This document shows, piece by piece, positions 23,501 through 34,640 of a stretch of DNA of 64,000 nt. The notes beneath the pieces are model-generated. The model made no database searches, was not told the origin of the DNA, and saw only the letters and a list, made by a program, of their open reading frames with translations. The DNA comes from Panicum virgatum (lineage: Eukaryota; Streptophyta; Magnoliopsida; Poales; Poaceae). The stretch's first letter is position 1, and every line of letters begins with the position of its first letter. Both the position numbers and the translations under genes were made by a program. The stretch spans positions 35,175,954-35,239,953 of the forward strand of contig NC_053139.1 of NCBI RefSeq assembly GCF_016808335.1, written 5' to 3'.

Positions 23501-24303
23501 TGCATTTAAGCTGGATTAATTCAGAACGGATCCGCCATAGGTACTAAATAGTCCTCTGATGTATTGTGCTATAGAACCGGTACTAAATGCATATTAGTAC
23601 TGTATTTTAAACAACAAATACTAAATGTAGGTGAACGAATGCCCTTTTTTCTAGTATTATGCCGACAGCGTAGAAAGAAAGTAATGGAGAGAGAGCCTAG
23701 GTAGTAGCTTACAGTGGAGTCGAGGATCCCAGATCCTGCCGATGCATAGCTTACACCTCTGGTGATCGCGCTCGGGATAAGCTTATCGTGCGCTTTGAGC
23801 ACAAGATAAGCCAGAGGGCTCTTGTCGAATCCAAGACTCTTTGCTGTATATATAGTACGTAAAAAAAATCTTGACAAAGTTGCTACATTGAAAAAATCAA
23901 TCGAGACCTACTACATGGCTATATATGCGGGCACAAGATCACATGACGTACGCACCGACAAAACCGGCGACGTTGTAGCCGTTGCTGAACCTTCCGGTGG
24001 GCTTGCCGGAGCCCGGCAAGTCGATGCCGTAGTAGGGCTTGTCGGCCCTGGGGACGCCTTCGCCGGTCAGGTAGTTGTTGTTGCCGACGTCCAGCGTTGA
24101 GTCCCCGAACACGTACATCGCCGGCACCTCCCGCACGAGCTTGCTCGGCCGGATGCCGGCCACGGCGCCGAGCACAAGGCCGAGGACAAGTGCCTTCGTG
24201 GCCACCTCGTACCCCATGATCGATCCACGATGGAATCGATCTCGCCGGCTTTGTGATCGATGAGAGCTGTGATGTGGGCAAATAAAGGGGGGGCAGCTAG
24301 CTC

Positions 24304-24311
24304 TTTATATA
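24304..24311 (-). promoter_or_regulatory. TATA box of GDSL copy 2
   Basis: TATATAAA on the minus strand lies about 90 bp upstream of the ATG at 24217. A MITE begins only nine bases further upstream. Confidence 0.65.
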
Positions 24312-24319
24312 GGCACTAA

Positions 24320-24595
24320 GGGCAATCCCAATGCAGACTTCACTCATAGAGTCTAAGCCTCAAAAACTCTATCACAAGAAACTATACTTCCCAATACAAA
24401 GTGTGTTACTTTAGTTTATATGGCACACTTGTCTCTCTCATATTCATTCTTGATTTGCATGAAGACTTGGAGTCTAAATAAGACTTGGAGTCTTGATTTC
24501 TCTCCCTCTCTCTTCCATAAATATACTGCCACATCAGTAAAACACAATAAATAGGAGGCTTAGACTCCATGGTAGAGTCTGGGTTGGGACTGCAC
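24320..24595. mobile_element. Tourist-like MITE at GDSL copy 2 promoter
   Basis: Ends GGGCAATCCCAATGCAGACT and AGTCTGGGTTGGGACTGCAC form an imperfect inverted repeat of about 20 bp, flanked by TAA on both sides (24317-24319, 24596-24598). It is 276 bp and non-coding, and it would separate the TATA box from any upstream control elements. Confidence 0.85.
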
Positions 24596-24598
24596 TAA

Positions 24599-25104
24599 TC
24601 TCTCAAAGGTTTTCAACTCATCTCCCTTCATATCAAAAATGGAAAAAAAAGTTTTCAACTCCTCGACCAAGTCTTGGTCTTAATCATTGTATTACTGTAT
24701 ATCATATGCACATGCATGACGCGTTGCATGCATCCTGCATCCTTTATGTAGAATCCACTTCAAATAGCATTTATTAATGGCCAATGGGCCGGGTAGTACT
24801 AGCTTGCATTGCTTGAAGATGATCGAGTCTGGAGTTAAAATATATCCACTTTAAATGTTAGTATGCCCTATAGTATATTGAAAGTTGTAATTATATTCAT
24901 ACGTGTACGATATGCATGTATCAAATAAAAGTGTATGTGAATGGGTATAGTACCTAGGTCGTGCGTTTAACCCTGTCATTTGTCAAGAAAGAAATGGCTG
25001 CTAGTGGGCCTGCATGTGACTGTGAGGATGACTCACTCGCTTTACAGATCGACAAGTAATATAATCGCAGCATGCATTTTCATTGGTCAGCATAGATCGG
25101 TCCG
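24599..25104. other. Intergenic stretch
   Basis: AT-rich and without a gene, RNA or repeat structure that could be supported. The last bases, TTA (25105-25107), are the target duplication of the next element. Confidence 0.6.
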
Positions 25105-25107
25105 TTA

Positions 25108-26227
25108 GACTGACTTCAACAGCGTGAGCCAAATACATTTTTACCTCTCCACCGTCTACTGTGCACACTGCGAACGCCTCCAACAAGTGATGCAAATGCC
25201 TGATGCAAAATGCATCGGAGGAAAGAGGCGATGCAATATTGCAATCCCTCTCTCCTCCGATGCATTCCTGTGCGCGTGGAGGACACGGCGGCGCCGCCAT
25301 GGGAGCTCACTGGAGAGAGAAGGGGAAGAAGAAAGACGAGCAGGAGAGAGAAGGGGAAGAAGGAAGACGAGCTCGACGTGGTGCCTCACCGCCGTGCGTC
25401 ACTCGGCCTCTCCGACGTGCCTCCTGCCGCTCGCGAGCTTCGTCGTCCACAACCCGGCGGCGGCCCGCCACACGATGCCGAGCTCCTTGGCGGCCAGGAG
25501 GAGCGCCGTCGGGCCTCAACGCTGTCCGCCCCGCCGCCGTCGGACCCGTGGCCGCCACTCCCGCCCGCCTGCCGCGCTGGACGGGGCCGCCGAGGGAAGC
25601 CGCGCGCCCGCCGCCGAGTGCCACCGCGCGGTGGCTCCCATCTGCAGGCCGCGCCACGCCGGCTCCTGTGCATCTGGCTGCCCGCCGCGTGAGCCCCGCT
25701 CCCGCCGGCCGCCGCGTGCCACCGCCGGACGCGCGGGATCCCGGGCCCCGCCGGCCGCCACCTTCGCCCGCCTCCGCGCCCGCCGCCATGGCTCCGTGCC
25801 TGGCTGCAGGAGCCACGCCACTGCCCCCGCTGCCATGGCTCCAGGCCTAGGAGCCATGCGCGCGGCCGCGAGCCACCGAGCGGGCGGTCCTGCCCGCTGT
25901 GCGTGCCGTCGGGTTGAGGTTGAGGCGGGGCAGGAGGTTGACGGACTAGATCTCGGGGACGGGCTGGATACTGGATCCTGGCGAGCCTGTGGGCATGACG
26001 GGGTTGGGGCGCGGCCTGCTCTTGCTGCTGTGGCGAACGGGGACGCCGGCGCGGCCACGGACCTCCTCCTCGCCTTCCTCGCCGCGCGCGACGGCCACTT
26101 CGACAATGCCGGTGTAAATGCAGCGCTCTGTTGGAGACGGTACTGTGTGAAGGAAAGGCAAAACACTGTAGACGAAAGTCAATCATCGATTTGCATCCGA
26201 GAAATGGCTCACGCTGTTGAAGTCAGT
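25108..26227. mobile_element. Pack-type PIF/Harbinger element 2 carrying GC-rich gene-like DNA
   Basis: Ends ACTGACTTCAACAGCG and CGCTGTTGAAGTCAGT match perfectly over 22-23 bases and are flanked by TTA on both sides. They are close relatives of the ends of the element at 10488-12055. The interior is GC-rich, with several overlapping open frames but no transposase. One plus-strand segment near 26030-26130 (TDLLLAFLAARDGHF) faintly recalls the start of a SEC14/patellin domain; this is weak. Three similar 30-40 bp blocks near the left end contain GATGCAAATGC-like words. Confidence 0.75.
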
Positions 26228-26230
26228 TTA

Positions 26231-27039
26231 GCGTGTCTGCTATCTTCTTCGTCAACTATAATGTTATGTATCCCTCGTTTTCAGCGCTATGTTTCCCTCA
26301 CTAGTCTCGGTACTCCAGCTTAGTCTCGGTACCCCCCTCATTAATTGGTGAAATCAATCGGCCCACGGAAAACGACGTTGCATGCAGCTGTTTTGGCAGC
26401 TGTTTAGCGGGCGGGACGGGGAACGAAGCGACGATGTTGCACGCGGCCATGCAGATTCCTGCGACGTGGCTTGCGTTGATGAATCTATCAATACAGCATT
26501 TAAAGCTAGCGCATGCTGCGGATTTCTCCTTGGTCTCTGCGCTTCATGGCGGTGCGCCTTAGGGCATGTACAACGGGTCATCTGCTGCCGTAGACATGCA
26601 TGGCCATGGCGGGGCAAGGCCGAGGCGGCGGGGCGCACGGCCACGGCGGGGGCAGGGCGCACAGATCCGGTCCTCCGCCACCTCCTCCTTCCTCCTCCCG
26701 CCCCCTCCCATGGTGGCGCGGGCTCGGCGTGATGGCGGTGCGAGCTCCGCCGCGGGGCATGGCGGCGCGGGATCCGGCGGCTGCTGGCTCGGCGGCCCCG
26801 GCTTGGCAGCGCGGGATCCGACCGCCGCGAGCTCGGCGGCGCGGGATCCGGCTGTCGCGAGCTCGGTGGCCGTGGGCTCGGGGTCGGGTCCAGCAGCGGC
26901 GGCGCGCCGTCCCGGGGCCGGATCCGGTGGTCTCGGGGGCGGATCCAGCAACGGCGGGACACGCCGGCGGCGAGATGCGGCGGCGGCGGCCGATGGGTGT
27001 GCCGGACCCGTGATGGGCTCGGCGGGCTTCGTTCTTTTT
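26231..27039. other. GC-rich stretch with a possible Harbinger-type left end
   Basis: From 26562 the sequence reads GGGCATGTACAACGGG after TTA, a common start of PIF/Harbinger MITEs. A matching right end (TTGTACTTGCCC then TTA) occurs only at 34944-34958. The interior at 26600-26990 is GC-rich with repeated GCGGGATCCGGC-like words; the overlapping open frames are not convincing genes. Confidence 0.4.
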
Positions 27040-27185
27040 TTAATTTTTTTGATTTACCAAGGCGGGCATGGAAAACCGCCTCGATTAAGTCACGATTAAC
27101 TGTGACAATATCTCCGAGGCGGTTGGGCTTGTCCGCCTCGAAAAATACTTTTCGACCGTCTTGAAAAATAATTTTTGGAGTAGTG
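27040..27185. mobile_element. CACTA element end fragment
   Basis: Inverted copies of a GAGGCGGTT / CCGCCTCG subterminal word lead to a terminal TTTTTGGAGTAGTG, the complement of CACTACTCC. The opposite end was not found, so this is a truncated CACTA remnant. Confidence 0.55.
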
Positions 27186-28847
27186 CAAGGCTCTGACGAG
27201 GCATGTGGGAAGGGGCGTCGCGGCAAATCTCCAAAGAGGCTACGGGACCATGGGACCGCGCCGGGGAAGAGGACGGCGGGGCCGCTCCGGGGAAGACGAT
27301 GGCGGGGCCGTGACGGAGGACGACGACAGCATTGCCGGCGGCGCGCCACTTTCCTCCACCAACGGAAGCACAGCGGCGGCGCAGATGCAGATGCCCAAAG
27401 TGGGTGCTGCAGCGGTGCCGTACCAGAGGAGCTCAATCCACTCGTCGCCAGAGCAGATGTCATCGTGCCACGCAGCGCCTGTGCCGGAGCAGAGCGGCGT
27501 GGGTGGATCTCCTTCACCGGGTTCCAATGTTCAGATCCGGCAACCTGGTAATTTCTCCATAAACTTGGTAATCTTCAAATTAATCTTTGTTGGGTAATGC
27601 AGACAACATTTCTGCATTACTCATTAGCAGATTTTGTCATTGCTCAGTTTCATCATTAACAGGCTTTGCTATTGCTCAGTGAATGGAAGCAATTACCAAG
27701 CGAGTTACTACATTACTACTGATTCAGGCAGTTAGGACTTAGGAGTTACTACACGTCAGTACACTAGCCACCACATCGATAGACAAGCATAGCAATTAGC
27801 AAGCGAAGTAACTGAGTCTTCAATTCTTTGTTTTTGGTAGATAATAAACCAATCCCTGAATACATCGATGCTGTTTTCTTTAAGCAGAAGTATCTCATTG
27901 GTATTTTCTGGTGAAGTGTGCAATATCCAGAATTATGCTTCAGTTGTTCTGTAGAAGTATCTCATTTTGTAGCTAATCCTTCCTGGGAGGTATTTTTAGA
28001 GTAGCATGTAAGAGCTTGTGTATATATCTGACCTGTTAGAGTAGCTGTTGCAGGCATGGTTGCTGTCATTGTAAGTAGCGTCTCAGTTTCAGATGGTTGC
28101 TGTCATTATATACCAGGGTCTGAAATTTGCCATTTTTATAAATTATGGAGAGGTTTGATTCATCATTTTGACTCTGTATTGTTCAGACCTGTGTATTGTA
28201 TAACTGCTAGCTACTTCTCTGATTGAGGTATGTTAAAGCTTTATTAAATGTCACTGCTAGCTGTTTTTTTACATATCGCAGTAGGCTATCTATACTCATG
28301 GTCTGAAATCTGCCATTGTCTGTCAAGTACCATTTATGTCAAGTTTTCATTTCAGTTGATTTCAGTTAGCATGCCACTGATACTCTGAAAACATGCCCAC
28401 TGTTAAGTTATGAAATCTGAAAAAATGCCACATGCTAAGTTACCAATGATCTGTTGCTGATATGAAACATAACCGTGGATGCTAAGTTGATGTCAGGAGC
28501 AGATATGGATGCTGACTTCTCTGGAATTTTTGCACTAGAATTGTCATCTGGAGTCATTTGGAGTGTGAATGTCATCTCTGGTTCCAATGGAGGCTGATTT
28601 CTCTTTTTCTAGCGTGAAGTGTCAAGTCTGAAACTCAAATGTGTGTGTGAATTGAATGAATATTTTTTATTTGCTGTCATTTTGGTGACATTGACCATGG
28701 AGTCAAGTGTGCTGCAGTCAAGTGTGAAACGTACATGTCTTTTCTTATGGGCCAAGACAAAATTAGAGGCACATGTCCAATGAAATGGTGACTTTATTAT
28801 TATATTATATCATCTATTTCTAAGATCATTTCATATATATATATATA
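27186..28847. other. Non-coding stretch
   Basis: A plus-strand open frame at 27205-27597 is rich in Gly, Arg, Ser and Ala and has no domain. From 27600 the sequence is AT-rich with loosely repeated words such as GTTGCTGTCATT and no open frame. It ends in a TA-dinucleotide tract. Confidence 0.5.
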
Positions 28848-29476
28848 GGACTCCGCTAATGGATACCCTAGCTACTAAATAATATTCAGTATCCAAGACA
28901 ACCTCACGGTGCGTCCCCCCGCAGCATCGCCCACGGCTCCGCTCCGGTTTTTTTTCCCTCCGTCTGCAGCTTCGGTTTTTTCCTCCGTCCACCCGTCCGA
29001 TGCATCACGTAAGTCTGGGTGTGGGATTCTTTTTCCTTTTTTTTGTTGCACTGCGGGGAAATTCATGGAGATGTGTTTTATTCGGGATGTTCGATGGAGG
29101 TTTCTTTTTTTTTAAAACAAAGATTGAGGTTTCCTCTTGCGGAAAAATTAGTACCAGCTGGACAGTAACTTGAATTTCAAAAAGCTGATGGCGTGTGATG
29201 GCTTCTCACCCATAGCGATCCATACGTCAGTAGCCAATTACGTACACATATTTACCAGGTAAAGAGAGATTTTATTGATTACTCATGGAAATGTTACAAT
29301 CAAAAGCAACCGACTGCTTGATACAGGCAGGATAACAGCCTCGCCACACAGCACTGTGGTTCAGGCACTTAGACATTTGTGCAAGATCATCGGATACTGA
29401 ATTCCTCTCTGTTTACATGATACAACTCAAAACCTGGCAATCTATTAGCCGCATGAGAAGCATCCTAAATGGAGAG

Positions 29477-29585
29477 ACATGCAAGCTTCAAGACCTTCAC
29501 CTCCTTCAAATATTGGATGGCCGCCCCGCAGTCTGATTCCATGACGACTGGCTCCTGCAACCATTGAACATGTGCATATCTTGGA
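29477..29585 (-). pseudogene. Possible RNase H-like domain remnant
   Basis: One minus-strand frame reads EPVVMESDCGAAIQYL, resembling the ESD motif of the RNase H-like domain found in plant non-LTR-type sequences. Neighbouring sequence does not extend the match. It is a fragment at best. Confidence 0.3.
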
Positions 29586-30534
29586 TAAAACACCTCGCAT
29601 ATCCCTCAGCCAACAAGTCGGTGATAAGGTAGCTCCCTCCCTCACCCAAAGGATCAGAAATTTACTACTTTCCTCCCTCAATCGACAGCTCGATGCACAA
29701 ATCAAATTCCAAGGCTTACCTTTCATGTAGGTGTCCAGGTTGCAGAATGAGCATCTGAAATGTTGGCTGAGAGGGGAAACAGCCTATGACATCTGAAATG
29801 AGCATCCCGGATATCATCATGACAGCAGAGATATATAATTCACTTAAACTAATCTCATGCTATGTATCCTGTCAATAACTGCACAAGATTGAGTCAGTTT
29901 TGAGCAATCATAATTCTGAAAATGAGCACTGGTTATACTGTACAAGTGAATTAAGCTGAAAAGTCATTTGGTACGAAGACTGTTAAATATTGCTTATGGT
30001 GCCTACTTTTATTACATTCGTGAGGATATATAAAAGCAAGGGAGATGACAGGTAGCACCTAGAACTCTAAAAAAAAAAGAGAGGTAGCACCTCAGCGCCG
30101 GAGGCATCAGTGAGGCATTCATTCAGGTAATGGAAGATGATGTCCAGTGTGAGCTGATATCATTGGCATACCGGCTGGTGGTGCATTCAAATGTCCGTGA
30201 CACGAAAAGAAAATGGCAATACTACTGTCAAAGATAGTTCAATGATGCTAAGACTGAAAACACAAAGATAGTTACTTCGATCAGAACTATTCCTTTAGGA
30301 GTCTTTACGGTGAAATTGCAACTACTAAAAAGCATTCTTTAATTCAGGTGGCAAATAATACTCAAACCCAATCATAAACACCAAAAAATTCACATGATAC
30401 ATTATGCAATGGTGGTACCCACGGCCAACAAAGGTAGTCTGTGAACAAAAAAAAGATGTGGGCAGAAAAACTTATATTTGTGAACAGAAAACCCAATTAT
30501 TTTGTAAAAACTGGTCCATCTCAATTGTAGTAAC

Positions 30535-32020
30535 CATGGTTTTCACGGCGTCGCCTAGGCGTCGCCTAAGCGTCGCCTTGGCGTCCAGGCGAGCTTCAGA
30601 TTGGGGCGTCTCCTCCGCCACGCCCGTCGTTCGTATAGCGTCGCCTCGCGCGCCAAGGCGTCGGGAGGACGCCACACGGAGGGTAAGGCAGTCGCGCGCG
30701 CGGGAAAAAGGTTGAAAAAAACGCGCCGGCGCCTTGCGCGCGCAGGGGAAAAGGAGCAGAGCGGGCGCGCGCGGGAAATCGCGTGCCTATACTCCCGCGC
30801 GGGCCGCCGCATCGCTTCAGCGCGGGAAGGGAGAGCGGAGGAAAGAGAGAAGAGAGGGGAGGGGGGAGAACAGGGCGAACCTGGAATTCGGCGGCGCGCC
30901 GCCGGCATCCAGCTCGCCGTCCGCCGATTCTGCTCCGGCCGTCCGCCTCTGCTCTGGCCGTCCCCCTCTGCTCCGGCTGTCCGCCAGTCTGCGGATTGAA
31001 GCCCGAGCCCGATCTGCTCCGCCCGTCGCCCCTTCCGCCGATTGACGCTGCAGATCGGCTCCCGCACCACCATCCTCTGCTGTTACTCCACGCCTCTCCA
31101 TCCTCTGCTGCTGCTCCTGAGCCCGACCTGCGCTCCGCCCGGCTGCCGATTGAAGCCTCCACCTGCAGATTGACGCCTCCATCGATACGTGGCTGCTTCC
31201 TTCCTCTGCTCTGCCTCTCTGCCAACGCCCTTCCTTCACGTCAGCCAGAGGTATGTCTTCCCCCCCTTCTTTGCTTTTCGTTCATGCTACTTGCTGCTTG
31301 CTATGTGCTAGTGCAATGTGCTCTGCTCAGTGCTCTGTTTTTTGAACTCATGTAGCTTGCTGCTTGGGACAAGAAGAAAAGAGAAGTCAGGCTCAGGCCA
31401 TCAAGAAGGTATTTCAGTTGGTCCACATCCATATTTATTCAATTAATCATATTACAAAAATATTTAACTTGTTCGGGATAGGGTCGGGGTGGCACCAATT
31501 GAGGAGAAACTTATCCAGCATCGGCTGAGATGGTTTGGACATGTCCAACGAATGCCTCCTGAGGCGCCGGTGCGTAATGGGGTTCTTGAGCGGGTCGATA
31601 ATGTAAAGAGGGGTAGAGGTAGACCTAAACTGACGTGGGATGAGTCGGTTAAGAAAGACCTTAAGGATTGGAATATCTCTAAAGAGATAGCTTTGGATAG
31701 GAGCGCTTGGAGACTAGCTATCAATGTGCCTGAAATTTAAACTTATTTCTTTCGGGTTTCATCTCTAGCCTACCCCAACTTGCTTGGGAAAAAAGGCTAT
31801 GTTGTTATTGTTGTTGTTGCTGTTACAAGAAACAAGGGCAACTGGAAGTGGGAGGATGTCTGCTACATGGGCTCCAAAACTTGCAGCAACAAGGTATGTT
31901 TCTATCACTCCATCTAGGTTAAGGTATGTGTATGGCGTCGCCTCGCCACACGCCATACTCGCCTAGGCGTCTGGAAGGGGGTGAGTCGCCTCGCCTCGCC
32001 TTACCGCCGTAAAAACCATG
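30535..32020. mobile_element. hAT-type element with perfect 8-bp target duplication
   Basis: GTAGTAAC flanks both sides (30527-30534, 32021-32028). The ends CATGGTTTTCACGGCG and its near-complement CGCCGTAAAAACCATG form the terminal repeat. Both subterminal regions carry clustered GGCGTCGCCTAGGCG-like words, the usual kind of transposase-binding sites. No hAT transposase is present. The interior holds a GC-rich part (30600-31260) and a LINE tail, so it is non-autonomous. Confidence 0.85.
31464..31830 (+). pseudogene. 3' end of a LINE (RTE-like) inside the hAT element
   Basis: A frame ending at 31740 encodes the carboxy-terminal tail of a LINE reverse transcriptase (KLIQHRLRWFGHVQR, then GRGRPKLTWDESVKKDL). 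It is followed by a short untranslated tail with CTACCCCAACTTGCTTGGG and a GTTGTTGTTG repeat, as in plant RTE-type LINEs. The 5' part is missing, as expected for a truncated LINE copy. Confidence 0.8.
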
Positions 32021-33859
32021 GTAGTAACAAAAGTGAATACAATGATTTTGCAAGAGCCAATTCATCTTCGTTGTGGTAATAAAAAATCAGAACTTTGCAA
32101 TTTGCATATGTTGATTTTTGTGAGAGCCAGTAAATAGCATTTTTGTTGCATTGAAAGACTCTGACAGCATAAACCATCACACGTTTCAATGAGTAACCAT
32201 GACTACAATGATCTCACAGGGCTAATACAGTAGTGAGAGAGAACTCCTAAGCAGTCACCTAAATTTTTAAGAATAACTTATCGCTAAGGAATGAAATGTT
32301 GAGTTGGATTCATTATATAGCTAGTTCTGAAATGCATATAATGAGTACTGGAATGAAAAAAGTGTGTTAGACATATGAATGCACGTCAAAATCAGGCTGT
32401 TGTCAGCCTCCGTAAGCATATTTTTCTAATTAGCACCTCTAATTCAGAACAAGAGAATATTTATTAGCAATCATGAATACACCTGAAAGGAGATGGATCA
32501 CCTCACGTGATGCCATGATAGGAGGAGTATATAAATGGTACACATATCCTTTCACAGTAAATTCAGATTTCAGACACCAAGTTGCAGTATTTTGGTTAAC
32601 CAAAAATTGATCTATGATTACCAGACATTAAAGCAATTATCAATTAATCCTACACATTATTTACTATGTTTAAAATCTAAATATTATTTTGCAAAAATAA
32701 ACACCCCTAATATCGAAGTTTCAGCTAGTGCAAAAGCTATTTATGATAGAGAACTATAAGGACACAATCTCAACCCATAATGTAGCAAGAATCAAACCTC
32801 TATTTCCATCACCACGAATGAAAAGCAAGGTATTAGGCAGCTATGGCACACATCAACAAAAAAATAACGCATTTTCATGTTAAAATCCACTACAGCTTGT
32901 TTTTTTTCTTATACTGGTGCCCCATCTCTCAGCAGTGCCATGGAATTGATCGAGAATATAACAATGAGCTGAGAAACAATAAAACGAAGGCACAAAACAC
33001 CTAATTTAGCTCAGTCAGATACGCGTGCATACTGACTACTGAGTGCATCTGCTAGAAATAAATAAGCAGTATCAATCTTGCAGCACACAAGCACATTCAG
33101 ACAATACTAGCAGAGCAACAAATAAAAAGCACAGAGAAGTACAAAGGAACGATGAAGCAGCAGAGCACAGATCCAGATGAAGTGCTGAGGACGCAAAGAA
33201 ATCATGTGGCCAGCAGCGGAGTCTAGGGCTCCACGTGTTGGCGAAGCACACACCCGCAACATAGCTGCAGCAGTGCACAAGGCCATCAAGCTGGGGAAAA
33301 AGGAGAAAATTCTCACAAGCGCCATTGAAGGTTGGTGACCAAATTGATCCAATGAAGATAAACAAAATCATCTTGCGACGTATAGATGTCACTAGTAGTT
33401 TCAACTCTTTAAAAAGGAGGAAATAAAGAGAATCATGAATCGCATAAAAGTATAAGGATCCTTCCTCTAACATTGACAATGACAACATTTGGATCCAGGT
33501 GATGAGCACAAAATCAACTAGCTGAATACGGTCTTTCTACGAGTGCTAATCAATTTTTAATATATCTGCCTTAAATATCTTTGGCAAAATCTTTTAGTAT
33601 TTTCTAACCTTGTGTTCTTTAGATTCACTGAAGAACCCTAACAAGTAGAGAGATCTCTGAATCTCTCTGCTGCCTAACTGCATTCTAACCATTCTAAACC
33701 TCAAGAACTAGAGAAGAGGAGTTGAAGAGGGCATGATTGCATATCAACAACAGTGCGAATAATAGTTTCTGGGCAATTGCGTTTTGACTGATTAGATCTT
33801 GAGATGCGGTAGAATGAATGAACATCACAATTAGATAGAAGAAATTATTTGAGAAGTGA

Positions 33860-34640
33860 AAAGGAAATCAGGAACCGATCGATGCCTGGCCAGCTCTGCC
33901 CCGCACACGAACCTTCTCCCTGCGTGCACCTTGAGGCCTCAGGAGCTCTTCCTCCGAGCCAGAGAGAGGCTTCCTTGCCTTGCCTTGCCTTCCCTCCTTC
34001 TGCAGCACGGACAGATGGTGATGCAGCACCTCGCGGGCGTCGAAGAGACTAAGAGAGGATCATGAATACGAGCGTCATGACAGCGGTGACCAGCAAAATA
34101 TGACAAAATCAAAGGGGATCTTAAGCCGGCGGAGGAATCACCTGATTGGAAGGCAGGTCGGAGGAGGATCGACGGCGACGGGAGGAACGACGGACGGATC
34201 CCGAGCCTAGGCGACGAGAGGAACGGAGAGCCGGGGGTGGGAGAGGAACGGATCGTGAGCCTGGGGAGACGGAGAGCGCGGGGGCTGGCGGCGCAGGGCC
34301 TTGCAGGCAAGGCGAGATGAGGAGAACAAGAACCCCGTCTCACCAGATAGTCGCCGGCCGGAGCAGGCTTTGCAGCTCGCCGGGGCAGCACGGACGCCGG
34401 CGGCGCAGGGAATCGCGGGGGCCGGGGGGAGGAGGCGCTGCAGAGATCGCCCGGGCGGCACGGACGCGGGTGGCGCTGGTGGGGGAGGCACGGACGGCGG
34501 AGGCGCAGGGAATCGCGGGGCCGGGGGGAGGAGGCGCTGCAGCTTGCCCGGGACGCACGGGCGCGGGCGGCGCAGGGAATCGCCGGGGAGCAGAGCGCCG
34601 CATGCCCGCATCTGTTTTTTTTTTTTTTAGAATAGCGCCG
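33860..34640. repeat. GC-rich block with ~99-bp imperfect tandem repeat
   Basis: Blocks containing CCGGGGGGAGGAGGCGCTGC recur 99 bp apart (34422 and 34521), flanked by further GGCGCAGGGAATCGC words. Open frames on both strands follow this repetition and show no domain. A GGCAAGGCAAGG-type microsatellite lies near 33975 on the minus strand. This may be captured gene DNA, but no gene is supported. Confidence 0.5.

Larger units (their letters stand above)
15324..23539 (+). mobile_element. Solo LTR A (gypsy type), split by a nested LTR
   Basis: It starts TGTAACACC and ends CCATA (probably CACA originally), and is flanked by GGTAC on both sides (15319-15323, 23540-23544). Removing the nested element leaves about 4.8 kb with no gag or pol, so it is a solo LTR. 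Its 3' part resembles the LTR at 5145-7712. A short open frame at 21988-22230 has no recognisable domain and is not called a gene. Confidence 0.85.
14823..23656. mobile_element. CACTA-like non-autonomous element in GDSL intron 2
   Basis: The left end reads CACTAGAAAA. The right end is the complement of TACTAGAAAA, one base different. Both ends carry many copies of the subterminal word GGTACTAAA in both orientations (14860-15320 and 23540-23635). Without its insertions the element is only about 0.6 kb and non-coding. No convincing three-base target duplication remains. Orientation cannot be set. Confidence 0.65.
13767..24217 (-). pseudogene. GDSL esterase/lipase, copy 2, with giant intron
   Basis: Exons on the minus strand are 24217-23956, 23843-23713, 14600-14335 and 14260-13767. 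Exon 1 encodes a hydrophobic signal peptide and block I (GDSTLDVGNNNY). Exon 3 has VGNNDL. Exon 4 has GCVPAV and the catalytic Asp-His pair (FWDRYHFSQQ). Introns 1 and 3 are about 110 and 75 nt. Intron 2 is 9.1 kb because of nested transposons. Two indels spoil the frame: an extra five bases near 14580 at the start of exon 3, and an extra eight bases (CGTCCAAG) near 13815 that displace the conserved end KPINFMQLAQ. If these are real it is a pseudogene; if sequencing errors, it could still be expressed. Confidence 0.8.

Noticed and set aside
25124..26323. 399-codon plus-strand frame across the Pack element
   Set aside because: Runs through both terminal repeats and is mostly low-complexity Arg/Pro/Ala. 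At most a short segment is gene-derived.
26354..27517. 387-codon minus-strand open frame
   Set aside because: It crosses a CACTA end, a possible Harbinger end and GC-rich repeats. Composition changes abruptly along it and no domain is visible.
28801..28847. Helitron end
   Set aside because: No CTRR with a preceding hairpin at an AT insertion site could be found near the TA tract.
30555..31355. Several 130-210 codon frames in the hAT element
   Set aside because: Overlapping GC-rich frames with no domain; composition effect.
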